64,000 nucleotides of DNA from Frankia canadensis (GTDB lineage: Bacteria > Actinomycetota > Actinomycetes > Frankiales > Frankiaceae). The notes below the pieces were generated by a model. It had not been told where the DNA came from. It saw only the letters and a program-made list of their open reading frames with translations, and made no database searches. Positions 25,563 through 34,900 of the stretch are shown here, piece after piece. Positions within the stretch are counted from its first letter, which is position 1, and every line of letters begins with the position of its first letter. Position numbers and translations under genes: made by a program. Location of the stretch: contig NZ_FZMO01000112.1 of assembly GCF_900197875.1 (NCBI RefSeq), forward strand, positions 100,195 through 164,194, written 5' to 3'.

Positions 25563-25883
25563 GTGCCGGCGATCACCTACGTCCTGCCGGACGGCACCGA
25601 GAAGACCATCGACGTCCCGATCGGTATGTCGATCATGGATGGCTCGGTTCGCAACAACCTGCCCGGCATCGTCGCCGAATGCGGAGGCGGATGTTCCTGC
25701 GCGACCTGCCACGTGCACGTCGACGCGCAGACCCGCGCGTTGTTCGACGAGCCCGCCGGGGAGGAGACCGATCTCCTCGAGTTCCTCGACGGTGCCGACG
25801 GGGACTCGCGCCTTTCGTGCCAGCTCATTGTCACCGGCGAGTGCGAGGGAATTCGCATCAACGTCGTCGACTCCAGCGCCTGA
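25563..25883 (+). CDS. [2Fe-2S] ferredoxin, putidaredoxin/terpredoxin type
   Basis: 106 residues. Cluster ligands are Cys40, Cys46 and Cys49 in CGGGCSCATC (C-x5-C-x2-C) plus the distal Cys in RLSCQL. An extra Cys44 lies inside the loop. ATCHVHVD matches adrenodoxin-type ferredoxins that serve class I P450s. GTG start with GAGGAG upstream. It carries single electrons from the reductase to the P450. Confidence 0.92.
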   Translation: MPAITYVLPDGTEKTIDVPIGMSIMDGSVRNNLPGIVAECGGGCSCATCHVHVDAQTRALFDEPAGEETDLLEFLDGADGDSRLSCQLIVTGECEGIRINVVDSSA

Positions 25884-25948
25884 ACCGGGCCCGCGGCGAC
25901 GCGGCGGAGCCGAGGAAAAGAAGAGAAGACAAAGGGAGACGACAACCG

Positions 25949-27052
25949 ATGAAGATAACCGCCGCTGTTCTCGACGAGCTGGGCGCGGATTTCAGCCTGC
26001 GGCCCCTGGAGCTGGCCGATCCCGCGCCCGGGGAGGTCCTCGTGGAGATCGTGGGCGTCGGGCTGTGTCACACCGACCTCGCTGTCCAGCACGGCCACCT
26101 GCCATTCCCGTTCCCGGCGGTCGTCGGTCACGAGGGCAGCGGCGTCGTGCGCGCGGTCGGCGCGGGCGTGACCAAGGTGGTGCTCGGTGATCCGGTCGCG
26201 CTCACCTTCAACAGCTGTGGCGCCTGCCCGGAGTGCCTGGCCGGTACGCCGGCGTACTGCGCGCGCTTCATGGAGGTGAACTTCGGCGGCGTGGGTGCCG
26301 ACGGCGCGACCCGGCTGTACGACGGTGCGACCAGCGTGGGCAGCAACTTTTTCGGCCAGTCGTCGTTCGCCACCTACGCCCTGGCCCATGAGGCCAACGT
26401 GGTGAAGGTCCCTGACGGTGTCCCGCTGGAACTCGTCGGGCCGCTGGGCTGCGGCGTGCAGACCGGTGCGGGCGCGGTGCTGAACTCCCTGAACTGCCCC
26501 GCCGGTTCGTCACTCCTGGTCACCGGCGGCGGCTCGGTCGGGCTGTCCGCGGTCATGGCGGCCCGGGTCCGCGAGCTGTCGACGATCATCGTCGTCGAGC
26601 CCGTCGCCGCCCGCCGGGACCTCGCCCTCCTGCTGGGCGCGACGCACGTGATCGACCCGGCCGAGGGCGACATCGCCGGCCAGGTCCGCGCGATCATCCC
26701 CGGAGGGGTCAAGTTCGCCGTCGACACGACCGCGGCGGCCCCGGTGCTGGCCGCCGTGCTCGCCTCACTCGCCCAGCAGGGCGAGTTCGGCATGGTGGGC
26801 GTGCCGGCCGATCCCACCGCGGCGCTGACCGTCGGGCTCCTCGAGATGCAGGCCCGCGGCCTGCGGTTCCGCGGCATCGTCGAGGGCGACAGCAATCCGG
26901 ATGTGTTCATCCCGCAGCTTGTCGAGTTGTTCAGGAGCGGCGAGTTCCCGCTCGACCGCCTGATCACCACGATGCCGTTCTCCCGGATCAACGAGGCCAT
27001 CGCGGCCCAGGCCCGCGGCGACGCCGTGAAGATCGTTCTCACTCACGGGTAG
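25949..27052 (+). CDS. Zinc-dependent alcohol dehydrogenase (benzyl/terpene alcohol type)
   Basis: 367-residue MDR alcohol dehydrogenase. GLCHTDLAVQ and VVGHEGSG hold the catalytic zinc ligands, CGACPECLAGTPAYC the four structural-zinc cysteines, and LVTGGGSVGLSAVM the NAD-binding motif. Length and LGCGVQTGAGAVLN resemble aryl/allylic alcohol dehydrogenases such as XylB and the TerpA-type enzyme. ATG 25949 chosen, with GGGAG upstream. The longer frame upstream overlaps the ferredoxin and is not coding. It should oxidise the primary alcohol made by the P450 to an aldehyde. Confidence 0.9.
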   Translation: MKITAAVLDELGADFSLRPLELADPAPGEVLVEIVGVGLCHTDLAVQHGHLPFPFPAVVGHEGSGVVRAVGAGVTKVVLGDPVALTFNSCGACPECLAGTPAYCARFMEVNFGGVGADGATRLYDGATSVGSNFFGQSSFATYALAHEANVVKVPDGVPLELVGPLGCGVQTGAGAVLNSLNCPAGSSLLVTGGGSVGLSAVMAARVRELSTIIVVEPVAARRDLALLLGATHVIDPAEGDIAGQVRAIIPGGVKFAVDTTAAAPVLAAVLASLAQQGEFGMVGVPADPTAALTVGLLEMQARGLRFRGIVEGDSNPDVFIPQLVELFRSGEFPLDRLITTMPFSRINEAIAAQARGDAVKIVLTHG

Positions 27053-27152
27053 TCGCCTGCGCGGCGACGGCGGCGACGACGGGACGGGGCCGGCGGCGAC
27101 CTGATCGCGGCGCCGCGAGGATCCGGTGACCTCATCGAGCAAAGGAATGGAC

Positions 27153-28613
27153 ATGACCACGATCGAGTACGACAGCCTCTACATCGGTGGGCAGTGGGCG
27201 AACCCGGCGTCGACAGACCGCATCCAGGTCACGGAGGCGGCGACCGAGCGGCCCGCCGGCAGCGTGCCCGAGGCGGGCGAGCGCGACATCGACGCAGCCG
27301 TCGACGCGGCCCGCCGCGCGTTCGACGAGCCCGGCGGATGGAGCACCTGGGAGCCGGCTCGGCGCGGTGAGGTCCTGGAGCGCTTCGCCGCGGCGCTGGA
27401 GTCGCGGGGCGGTGAGACGGCCAGGCGGGTTTCGGTGCAGAACGGCATGCCGCTGTGGCTGGCGCAGAACTTCGAGGCCGGTTTCCCCGCCCTCCTGCTC
27501 CGGTACTACACCGGCCTGGTGGCGGACGGCCAGCGGGAGGTCCGCGCCGGCATGCTGGGCAAGAAGGCGCTGGTCCTGCGGGAGCCGATCGGGGTCGTCG
27601 CCGCGATCGTGCCGTGGAACGTGCCGCAGGCCATCACCTTCCTCAAGCTCGCCCCGGCGCTCGCCGCCGGCAACACCGTGGTCCTCAAGCCAGCTCCTGA
27701 GACGGTGCTGGACGCCTTCCTCATGGCCGAGGCGGCGATCGAGGCCGGGCTGCCCCCGGGTGTGCTGAACGTCGTCCCGGCCGGGCGCGAGGCGGGCGCG
27801 TACCTCGTCGCGCATCCCGGTGTCGACAAGGTGTCGTTCACCGGCTCCACCGCCGCCGGCCGAGCCATCGCCGAGACCTGTGGCCGGCTGCTGCGTCCGG
27901 TGACGCTGGAACTGGGCGGGAAGTCGGCCGCGGTGGTGCTCGACGACGCCGACCTGGGCTCCTCGCTGGAGTCGTTCTTCGCCGCCACTCTGCTCAACAA
28001 CGGCCAGATCTGCTGGCTCGGCACCCGGGTGCTGGCGCCGCGGGCGCGCTACGGCGAGATCGTCGAGACCGTCACGGCGCTCGCCTCCTCCCTGACGATC
28101 GGCAACCCGCTCGACCCGGAGACGAAGGTCGGCCCGCTGGTGTCGCAGCGGCAGCGGGAGCGGGTGGAGTCCTACATCGCCAAGGGCCGGGCCGAGGGCG
28201 GCCGGGTCACGACCGGCGGCGGGCGCCCGGCGGGTCTCGACCGCGGCTGGTTCCTCGAGCCGACGATCTTCGCGGACGTCGACCCGAAAGCGACGATCGC
28301 CCAGGAGGAGATCTTCGGGCCAGTGCTCGCGGTGATCCCGTACACCGACGAGGACGAGGCCGTCGCCATCGCGAACGACTCCGACTTCGGACTCGGCGGC
28401 TCGGTCTGGACCAGTGACCCCGCGCGCGGCGCCGCGTTCGCCGGACGGGTCCGCTCCGGCACGGTCGGCGTCAACGGCTACGTCAACGACCCGTTCGTGC
28501 CATTCGGCGGTATCAAGGCGAGCGGCCTGGGACGCGAGCTGGGGCCGGAGGGGCTGGCGCCGTTCCAGGCGCTCAAGTCGATCTACCTCGACGAGGCCAA
28601 CGACCCCGCCTGA
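27153..28613 (+). CDS. NAD-dependent aldehyde dehydrogenase
   Basis: 486-residue ALDH. IVPWNVPQAITFLKLAPALAAGN is the cofactor region, FTGSTAAGR the Rossmann loop, LELGGKSA the general-base Glu and NNGQICWLGTR the catalytic Cys. EEIFGPVLAVIPY and PFGGIKASGLGRELG complete the family set. The second of two close ATGs is used because AAAGGA is correctly spaced from it. It converts the ADH product to a carboxylic acid, ready for the CoA ligase of the opposite-strand block. Confidence 0.92.
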   Translation: MTTIEYDSLYIGGQWANPASTDRIQVTEAATERPAGSVPEAGERDIDAAVDAARRAFDEPGGWSTWEPARRGEVLERFAAALESRGGETARRVSVQNGMPLWLAQNFEAGFPALLLRYYTGLVADGQREVRAGMLGKKALVLREPIGVVAAIVPWNVPQAITFLKLAPALAAGNTVVLKPAPETVLDAFLMAEAAIEAGLPPGVLNVVPAGREAGAYLVAHPGVDKVSFTGSTAAGRAIAETCGRLLRPVTLELGGKSAAVVLDDADLGSSLESFFAATLLNNGQICWLGTRVLAPRARYGEIVETVTALASSLTIGNPLDPETKVGPLVSQRQRERVESYIAKGRAEGGRVTTGGGRPAGLDRGWFLEPTIFADVDPKATIAQEEIFGPVLAVIPYTDEDEAVAIANDSDFGLGGSVWTSDPARGAAFAGRVRSGTVGVNGYVNDPFVPFGGIKASGLGRELGPEGLAPFQALKSIYLDEANDPA

Positions 28614-28704
28614 GGGCTCCCCGCGCGGGCAGGACGAGCCCGTCGGCGGCCACCGACCGGGAGCGAGCGGCACGGCTGGCTTCCACGACCTTCATGAGGA
28701 CGTC

Positions 28705-29484
28705 ATGACCACCACGGAAAGATTACCCGAGGTCGCGATCCCGCCGTCCCCGCCTGGGCAGCGCACCGTCGGCTTACGCGTCCTGCTCGCCTGCCTGTGG
28801 TGCATTCCACCCGGCCTCGTGATCATCATTGCCGGGTGGGTGATGGCCGGCCTGATGCCGCCGCCACCGGCGCACGACACCCCGGCGGAAATCGCCGCCT
28901 ACTACCGGGACAACACCACGATCATCCGGCTGGGCCTGCTGCTCATGCTGATCGGCTTCGCGGTGTGGGCGCCGCTGTTCGGCGTCATCACCCGCCAGAT
29001 GCTGCGGGCCCGCCGCTCCCACCCTGTCCTGGCCTACATCCAGCTCGGCGCCGGCGCGACAACCTGGATCTTCCTCCTGTTGCCGTTCCTCATGCTGAGC
29101 GCGGCGGCCTTCCGCCCCGAGCGCAATCCGGAGATCACCCAGGCGCTGCACGACCTGGGATGGATCACGCTCTTCATGCCGCTGACGCCGTTCGTCGTGC
29201 AGAGCGTGGCGATCGCCGTGGCGACCCTGCTGGACGATCCGAAGAAGCCCCTCTTCCCCCGCTGGGTGGCCTACGTCAACATCATGGAGGCAATTTCCTT
29301 CCTTCCGGTCGGGCTGCTCACGTTCTTCAAGACCGGCCCGTTCGCCTACCACGGCGTGATGGTCTTCTGGGTTCCAATACTCGTCTACTTCGGCTGGATT
29401 CTGGTCATGACGTATGTCTGCCACCGCTCGGTCATGAACGACGCCGCAGAGGCCGACGCCCGCGAGGCGGCACATGCGGGCTGA
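28705..29484 (+). CDS. Multi-pass membrane protein of the P450 operon
   Basis: 259 residues with about six hydrophobic segments (VLLACLWCIPPGLVIIIAGW, LGLLLMLIGFAVWAPLFGVI, TTWIFLLLPFLMLSAAAF, and three towards the C-terminus). I do not recognise a characterised family, though proteins of this kind accompany hydrophobic-substrate monooxygenases in actinobacteria. ATG 28705 has GAGGA upstream. It overlaps the next gene by 11 nt. A role in substrate entry or in association with the oxidase-like pair is a guess from context. Confidence 0.7.
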   Translation: MTTTERLPEVAIPPSPPGQRTVGLRVLLACLWCIPPGLVIIIAGWVMAGLMPPPPAHDTPAEIAAYYRDNTTIIRLGLLLMLIGFAVWAPLFGVITRQMLRARRSHPVLAYIQLGAGATTWIFLLLPFLMLSAAAFRPERNPEITQALHDLGWITLFMPLTPFVVQSVAIAVATLLDDPKKPLFPRWVAYVNIMEAISFLPVGLLTFFKTGPFAYHGVMVFWVPILVYFGWILVMTYVCHRSVMNDAAEADAREAAHAG

Positions 29485-30118
29485 GGGCACGACGCTCGAC
29501 GGGCGCGGGCGGGCGGCGACCACTGCCGGCGCCGGCCGCGGCCGCCGTAGCGGCCACATCCCGGGGGAGGCGGGCGTCTGGGTCCTCGTCCTCGGCGACA
29601 TGATGGTCTTCGGCGTGCTGTTCGTGCTCTTCAGCCAGGCGCGTGCCGCGGACCCGGACGTCTTCGGCGCGTCACGGGAGACATTGAGCCTCCCGTTCGG
29701 CCTGCTGAACACTGTGCTGCTGCTGGGGAGCTCGTACTTCGTCGCCCGGGCCGTGCGTGCGCTGCGGGACCGCGACCTGGGTGGGGACGGCGGCGGCGGA
29801 CGCCGGCCGGCGCTTTTCTTCCTGGCCGCTCTGGTCTGCGGCCTGGGATTCGCCGTGAACAAGGGCCTGGAATACGGCGACAAGCTCGCCCACGGAATCA
29901 CGCCCGCCACCAACGACTTCTACCTGTACTACTACGTCCTCACCGGGATCCACGCGCTGCACCTCACCCTCGGGATGTGCGTTCTTGTGGTCCTCGTCCG
30001 CTACACCTGGAATCCGGCGCGCAAACCGAAGACCGCCGTCGTCGAGGGGTGCGCCTCCTACTGGCATCTGGTGGACGTCCTGTGGATAGTTCTCTTCCCG
30101 CTCCTTTATCTGGTGTGA
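29474..30118 (+). CDS. Cytochrome c oxidase subunit III-like (NorE-type) membrane protein
   Basis: 214 residues with five hydrophobic helices. GEAGVWVLVLGDMMVFGVLFV opens the haem-copper oxidase subunit III fold, and YYYVLTGIHALHLTLGMCVL and GCASYWHLVDVLWIVLFPLLYL are its hallmark final helices (conserved His/Glu region). No subunit I or II gene is nearby, so this is a stand-alone subunit III of the NorE kind. It overlaps the preceding membrane gene and its stop overlaps the next GTG. Confidence 0.82.
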   Translation: MRAEGTTLDGRGRAATTAGAGRGRRSGHIPGEAGVWVLVLGDMMVFGVLFVLFSQARAADPDVFGASRETLSLPFGLLNTVLLLGSSYFVARAVRALRDRDLGGDGGGGRRPALFFLAALVCGLGFAVNKGLEYGDKLAHGITPATNDFYLYYYVLTGIHALHLTLGMCVLVVLVRYTWNPARKPKTAVVEGCASYWHLVDVLWIVLFPLLYLV

Positions 30119-30408
30119 CGCCGGGGCGAGCGCCGGCCTCCGCCGCCCGTGCGGGCGATCGGGTGGTCTCGCTCGTGGTGGTCGCTCTCATCCTCGTGAC
30201 CGGCCTGTCCACGTGGCTGGCCGAGGACCTGGCCGGCGACGGCGCGGGCCGGACGACGCTCATCATGACGATCGTCGCCGTCAAGCTGAGCATGGTCGGG
30301 CTTTTCTTCATGGAACTCAGAGACGCGCCGCGGCCCCTGGTCCTGTTGTTCCACGGCTGGATCGTCGCGGTCTGGGCACTGATCATCGGATTCCATCTCG
30401 TGGGGTAG
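30115..30408 (+). CDS. Cytochrome c oxidase subunit IV-like (NorF-type) small membrane protein
   Basis: 97 residues from a GTG that overlaps the stop of the subunit III-like gene. Three hydrophobic segments are visible (VVSLVVVALILVTGLSTWL, LIMTIVAVKLSMVGLFFMEL, LLFHGWIVAVWALIIGF). KLSMVGLFFMELRDAP is typical of the prokaryotic COX IV family. It forms a NorE/NorF-like pair with its neighbour. Last gene of the P450 operon; a strong hairpin follows within 3 nt. Confidence 0.78.
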   Translation: MTPGRAPASAARAGDRVVSLVVVALILVTGLSTWLAEDLAGDGAGRTTLIMTIVAVKLSMVGLFFMELRDAPRPLVLLFHGWIVAVWALIIGFHLVG

Positions 30409-30410
30409 CA

Positions 30411-30467
30411 CCCGTCCGCGCGTCGGCTCCCGTGGCCCCCGGCAACGGGAGCCGACGCGCGGACGGG
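30411..30467 (+). terminator. Perfect 23-bp inverted repeat ending the P450 operon
   Basis: The arms 30411-30433 and 30445-30467 are perfectly complementary over 23 bp around an 11-nt loop, directly after the last stop codon. Strongly terminator-like despite no T tract. The length and perfection are unusual. Confidence 0.8.
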
Positions 30468-30639
30468 AACTCGACGATCACGAACCGACCTGGCGGCCTC
30501 CGGTGGGCCGGCCGCGCACCGAGGCGTCGGCCGCCGCCGATCGGGGTCGCGCAGCGTTCCGGCGGCGGCTCGACGGCCAGGTCCGGAGACCGATCCAGGC
30601 CTGGTTACTATGATGTCCGATAATAGGAAGGCAGAAGTG

Positions 30640-30669
30640 ATGGTAGCGTGGGGACTCGGTTCGCCATAG
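30640..30669 (+). CDS. Possible 9-codon leader ORF upstream of the KAS III gene
   Basis: AGGAAGG lies seven bases before ATG and encodes MVAWGLGSP then TAG. Its start region resembles the KAS III gene start region (GGAAGG...GTGATGGT), suggesting a duplicated initiation site. A possible -10 (TATGAT) is at 30609-30614. Expression is unproven. Confidence 0.3.
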   Translation: MVAWGLGSP

Positions 30670-30687
30670 GCCATGGGGGCCGTCCGT

Positions 30688-30721
30688 GTGACGCGGGCAT
30701 CGTCGTGACGCGGGCATCGTC
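30688..30721. repeat. Two 17-bp direct repeats in the KAS III 5' region
   Basis: gtgacgcgggcatcgtc occurs twice in tandem with no spacer. It lies between the possible leader ORF and the KAS III start. The remainder of the 30468-30797 gap shows no gene. Confidence 0.7.
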
Positions 30722-30797
30722 GTGGTCTGGCGGTCGACGGCAAGCGCCGCGACCATCGCTGTCCGCGTTGTGATGAGTACGCAACGGAAGGAAAGTG

Positions 30798-31766
30798 ATG
30801 GTGGGGAGTGGTGTGGTGCCTGCGGGTCGCAAGGGGGCGCGGCTCAGTGGGCTTGGCGCGTATCGGCCGTCTCGTAGCCTCACGAGTGAGGAGCTCGGCC
30901 GTCGCTTCGGCCGGTCGGCCGAGTGGATCGAGATCCGCACCGGCTTCGTTTCGCGGTGGACGGCGGAGAAGCATGAGACGGTCGCTGTCATGGCCACCGC
31001 CGCTGCGGGCGAGGCGCTGCTGGACAGCCAGCTCCAGGCACAGGACGTTGACCTTGTCATAGTCGCCAGTTGCAGTAACGACCCGCGGGCGGGCGGGGTT
31101 GCGGCTCAGGTGGCGCAATCGCTCGGGGCCTCCCGAGCTGGAGCCATGGATCTCAACGCCGCCTGCGCCGGCTTCTGCTATGCGACTGCCGTCGCCGCCG
31201 ACGCTGTCCGTGCGGGGTCCGCGCGCCATGTCCTGGTAGTCGCATCGGAGAGGATGACTGACCTTGTTGATCCAGACGATCTCGGTACGTCGATAATCTT
31301 CGGAGACGGTGCCGGCGCGGTGGTTGTCGGACCTGGTGACTCGTCCGCGATCGGGCCGGTCGCCTGGGGGCATGACGGCGAAAAAGCATCCTTCATCAAA
31401 ATTGACGAAACTTCAAAATTCCTGCGGATGAATGGGCAGGCGGTCTTCCGTTGGGCCACCAGCGCCGTGCATCCTGTCGCTCGCTCGGCCTGTGAGCGCG
31501 CGGGTATCGCGCTGGATGATCTGGCGGCGGTGATCCCGCATCAGGCCAACCTTCGGATTGTCGACCAGATCGCGGCAAAGATCGGGGCCGGGCGAGCTGT
31601 GGTCGCGCGCGAAGGGGTCACGAGTGGGAACACGTCCGCCGCGTCGATCCCATTGGCCCTGCACTCCCTGCGGCGGCGGGGGGCTGTCGGGTCTGGCGAT
31701 CACGCGCTTCTGATCGGGTTCGGTGCCGGCCTGAGTCTGGCTGCCCTGGTGGTCCAGGTGCCCTGA
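30798..31766 (+). CDS. 3-oxoacyl-ACP synthase III (KAS III) family protein
   Basis: 322-residue FabH-type condensing enzyme. The Cys-His-Asn triad is present: Cys in LNAACAGFCYA, His in VIPHQANLRI and Asn in VTSGNTSAAS. WIEIRTGFVSR and SIIFGDGAGAVVV are also FabH-like. It condenses a short acyl-CoA starter with malonyl-ACP. Lying 210 nt before a mutase that interconverts isobutyryl- and n-butyryl-CoA, it may use one of these as starter for branched chains. ATG 30798 with GGAAGGA upstream; GTG 30795 is an alternative. No ACP or other KS is near, so it is not evidently part of a polyketide cluster. Confidence 0.85.
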   Translation: MVGSGVVPAGRKGARLSGLGAYRPSRSLTSEELGRRFGRSAEWIEIRTGFVSRWTAEKHETVAVMATAAAGEALLDSQLQAQDVDLVIVASCSNDPRAGGVAAQVAQSLGASRAGAMDLNAACAGFCYATAVAADAVRAGSARHVLVVASERMTDLVDPDDLGTSIIFGDGAGAVVVGPGDSSAIGPVAWGHDGEKASFIKIDETSKFLRMNGQAVFRWATSAVHPVARSACERAGIALDDLAAVIPHQANLRIVDQIAAKIGAGRAVVAREGVTSGNTSAASIPLALHSLRRRGAVGSGDHALLIGFGAGLSLAALVVQVP

Positions 31767-31976
31767 GGCCTGGCCTGTCCCTGTCCGCGCGGCCGGCATC
31801 ACCATCCGGGTGAACCCGCTGGTCTGATCGGCCGCGGTTCGATTCGATGCGGCGCGGCGGTGGCGCCTGCTCCCGCGGCCGCCCGACTTCGCTGGCTTCA
31901 GTCTCTAGGACGCCCTACTATCTGGCTACCAACGAAATCCCCTGGCTGTCTCGTCGTCGTTCTGGGAGCGTGCCGC

Positions 31977-34900
31977 ATGTCCGCAGTCACCGTGGCGAGC
32001 GAGGAGCGGCCTGCTCTACACGCACCCGTCTGTCCAGTTCGTGTCGTGACCGCGGCCGCGCTGTTCGACGGCCACGATGCGGCGATCAACATCATGCGGC
32101 GGATCCTTCAGGCTCAGGGGGCCGAGGTGATCCACCTGGGCCACGACCGTCGAGTCGACGAGATCGTGAGCGCGGCTATCCAGGAGGACGCGCAGGCGGT
32201 GGCGCTGTCCTCTTATCAGGGTGGGCACGTCGAGTACTTCACGTACCTGGTGGAGCGGCTGCGTGCCCGCGGCGCCGGGCACATCCGGGTCTACGGCGGT
32301 GGCGGCGGCGTCATCGTGCCGGAGGAGATCGAACTTCTCCACTCCCGTGGGGTCGCGCGGATCTTCTCCCCGGAGGACGGTCGACAGCTCGGGCTCGGTC
32401 TCATGGTCAACACCATCCTCCGGGAGAACGACGTCGATCTCACGGCGGCCACGCCGACGGTGGCGGCGCTGAGCGCCGGGGACGAGGCGACGCTGGCCAG
32501 AGCGATCACGGTCCTGGAAGCCGCACGGGACGACGACTTCGCCGCGGCTGTGCGGTCGGCGGCCGAACGTGATCGCCATGTTCCCGTCCTGGGCATCACG
32601 GGCACCGGCGGGTCGGGAAAGTCGTCGCTCACTGACGAGGTGCTGCGGCGGTTTCGCCTGGACCAGGGTGATGCGCCGCGCATCGCGGTGCTCGCGATCG
32701 ATCCCACCCGACGGCGTGGCGGCGGGGCGCTGCTCGGCGACCGCATCAGGATGAACGCGCTCGCGACGACGCCTGACGAAACGATCGTGGGCCAGGAAGC
32801 TGATCCTGACGCCGGCGCGTGGGAGATCCGTCCACAGACCTTCTTTCGCTCGCTCGCGACCCGCAAGGCGGGAGGGGAGCTGCCGGAGCGGCTTGCGGAC
32901 ATCATCGCGGCGTGCAAGGTGGCGGGTTACGACCTGGTGATCGTCGAGACGCCGGGTATCGGTCAGGGTGACGCCGGCATCGTGCCGTTCTGCGACGTCT
33001 CGATGTATGTCATGACGCCGGAATACGGCGCCGCTTCCCAGCTCGAGAAGATCGACATGCTGGATTTCGCCGATGTCGTGGCGGTCAACAAGTTCGAGCG
33101 CCGGGGCGCTGAGGACGCGCGCCGGGACGTCGCTCGCCAGTTGCTGCGCAACCGGGAGGACTTCAGCGCCAGCTGGGAGGACCTGCCGGTGTTCGGCACG
33201 TCCGCGGCAAGGTTCAACGACGACGGGGTGACGGCTCTCTATCTGTTCCTGCGCGGCCTGCTCCAGGACCGTGGGCTGCGGCTCGAGCCCGGTCGCCTGG
33301 CGCAGGTGGACGTCCGTGCGTCCACCGGTCTGACGACGGTCGTGCCACCGGCCCGAGCGCGGTACCTGGCGGAGATCACCGAGGCTGTGCGCGGCTACCA
33401 CGCGCACACCGAGGACCAGGCCCGGATCGCGCGGCGCCGCCAACATCTGGCGACCGCCATCGCCGAGCTCGAGGCGTCGACCGTCAGCTCGCCCTCCACC
33501 GCAGCCACCCCCCGCACCCCCGCCGGGTCTGCCGGTGGAACCTCGGATGGGGCCGCGACCGGGGGTGGGGCCGCGACCGCGGATGGGGCCGCCGGCGGGC
33601 TGCGGGACATCTGGCGCGCCGCTGACGCCGCGCTGGACGCCGAGACGCGTGAGCTGATCGAGTCCTGGCCGGCGCTGCGGGCCGAGCGGACCGGCGAGGA
33701 GATGGTGTACTCGGTTCGGGGCAGGGAGATCCGCACGCCGCTGGTGCGCACCACGCTCTCGGGCACGTCGGTGCCCCGGGTGGCGCTTCCGGACATCGAT
33801 GATCACGCGCGACTCGTGCGGTTCCGCCGACGGGAGAACCTGCCGGGCCTGTTCCCGTTCACCGCGGGTGTCTTCCCCTTCAAGCGGGTCGGCGAGGCCC
33901 CTGCCCGGATGTTCGCCGGCGAGGGTGATCCGTTCCGTACGAACCGGCGGTTCCATCTGCTTTCCGCCGAGTCGACGGCTACCCGGCTCAGCACGGCGTT
34001 CGATTCCGTGACGCTGTACGGGCGGGACCCGGGTCCCCGTCCCGACGTGTACGGCAAGATCGGCACTTCGGGTGTGTCGGTCGCGACCCTGGATGACATG
34101 AAGGCGCTTTTCGCCGGATTCGATCTCTGCGCGCCGACGACGAGTGTCTCGATGACCATCAACGGCCCGGCGCCGACAATCCTGGCGATGTTCCTCAACA
34201 CGGCTGTCGACCAGCGGCTCGAGGTCTTCCGCGCGGAACACGGGCGGGAGCCGGTCGCGGCCGAAGCGGCCGAGATCGCCGCGTGGGCGCTGGCGAACGT
34301 GCGGGGCACCGTGCAGGCGGACATCCTCAAGGAGGACCAGGGACAGAACACCTGCATCTTCTCGACCGAGTTCGCGCTGCGCTGCATGGCGGACATGCAG
34401 GAATGGTTCATCGACAACCGGGTGCGCAACTTCTACTCGGTGTCGATCTCCGGCTACCACATCGCCGAGGCCGGGGCGAACCCGATCAGCCAGCTCGCGT
34501 TCACGCTCGCCAACGGCTTCACCTATGTCGAGGCATACCTCGCCCGCGGCATGAACATCGACGACTTCGCCCCGAACCTGTCGTTCTTCTTCTCGAACGG
34601 CATGGATGCCGAGTACAGCGTGATCGGCCGGGTCGCGCGGCGGATCTGGGCGGTGACGATGCGCGAGCGCTACGGGGCGTCGGAACGTTCCCAGAAACTC
34701 AAGTACCACGTGCAGACCTCGGGCCGCTCCCTGCACGCGCGGGAGATGAACTTCAACGATATTCGGACGACCCTGCAGGCACTGTGCGCGATCTACGACA
34801 ACTGCAACAGCCTGCACACCAATGCCTATGACGAGGCCGTGACCACGCCCACCGAGCAGTCGGTCCGCCGCGCGCTGGCGATTCAGATGATCATCGATCA

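Noticed and set aside
22858..31766. P450 plus KAS III read as a secondary-metabolite cluster
   Set aside because: No ACP, modular synthase, terpene cyclase or tailoring set; redox partners, ADH and ALDH fit catabolism.
31767..31976. Cobalamin riboswitch upstream of icmF (and likewise around ecm)
   Set aside because: No B12-box-like sequence is visible.
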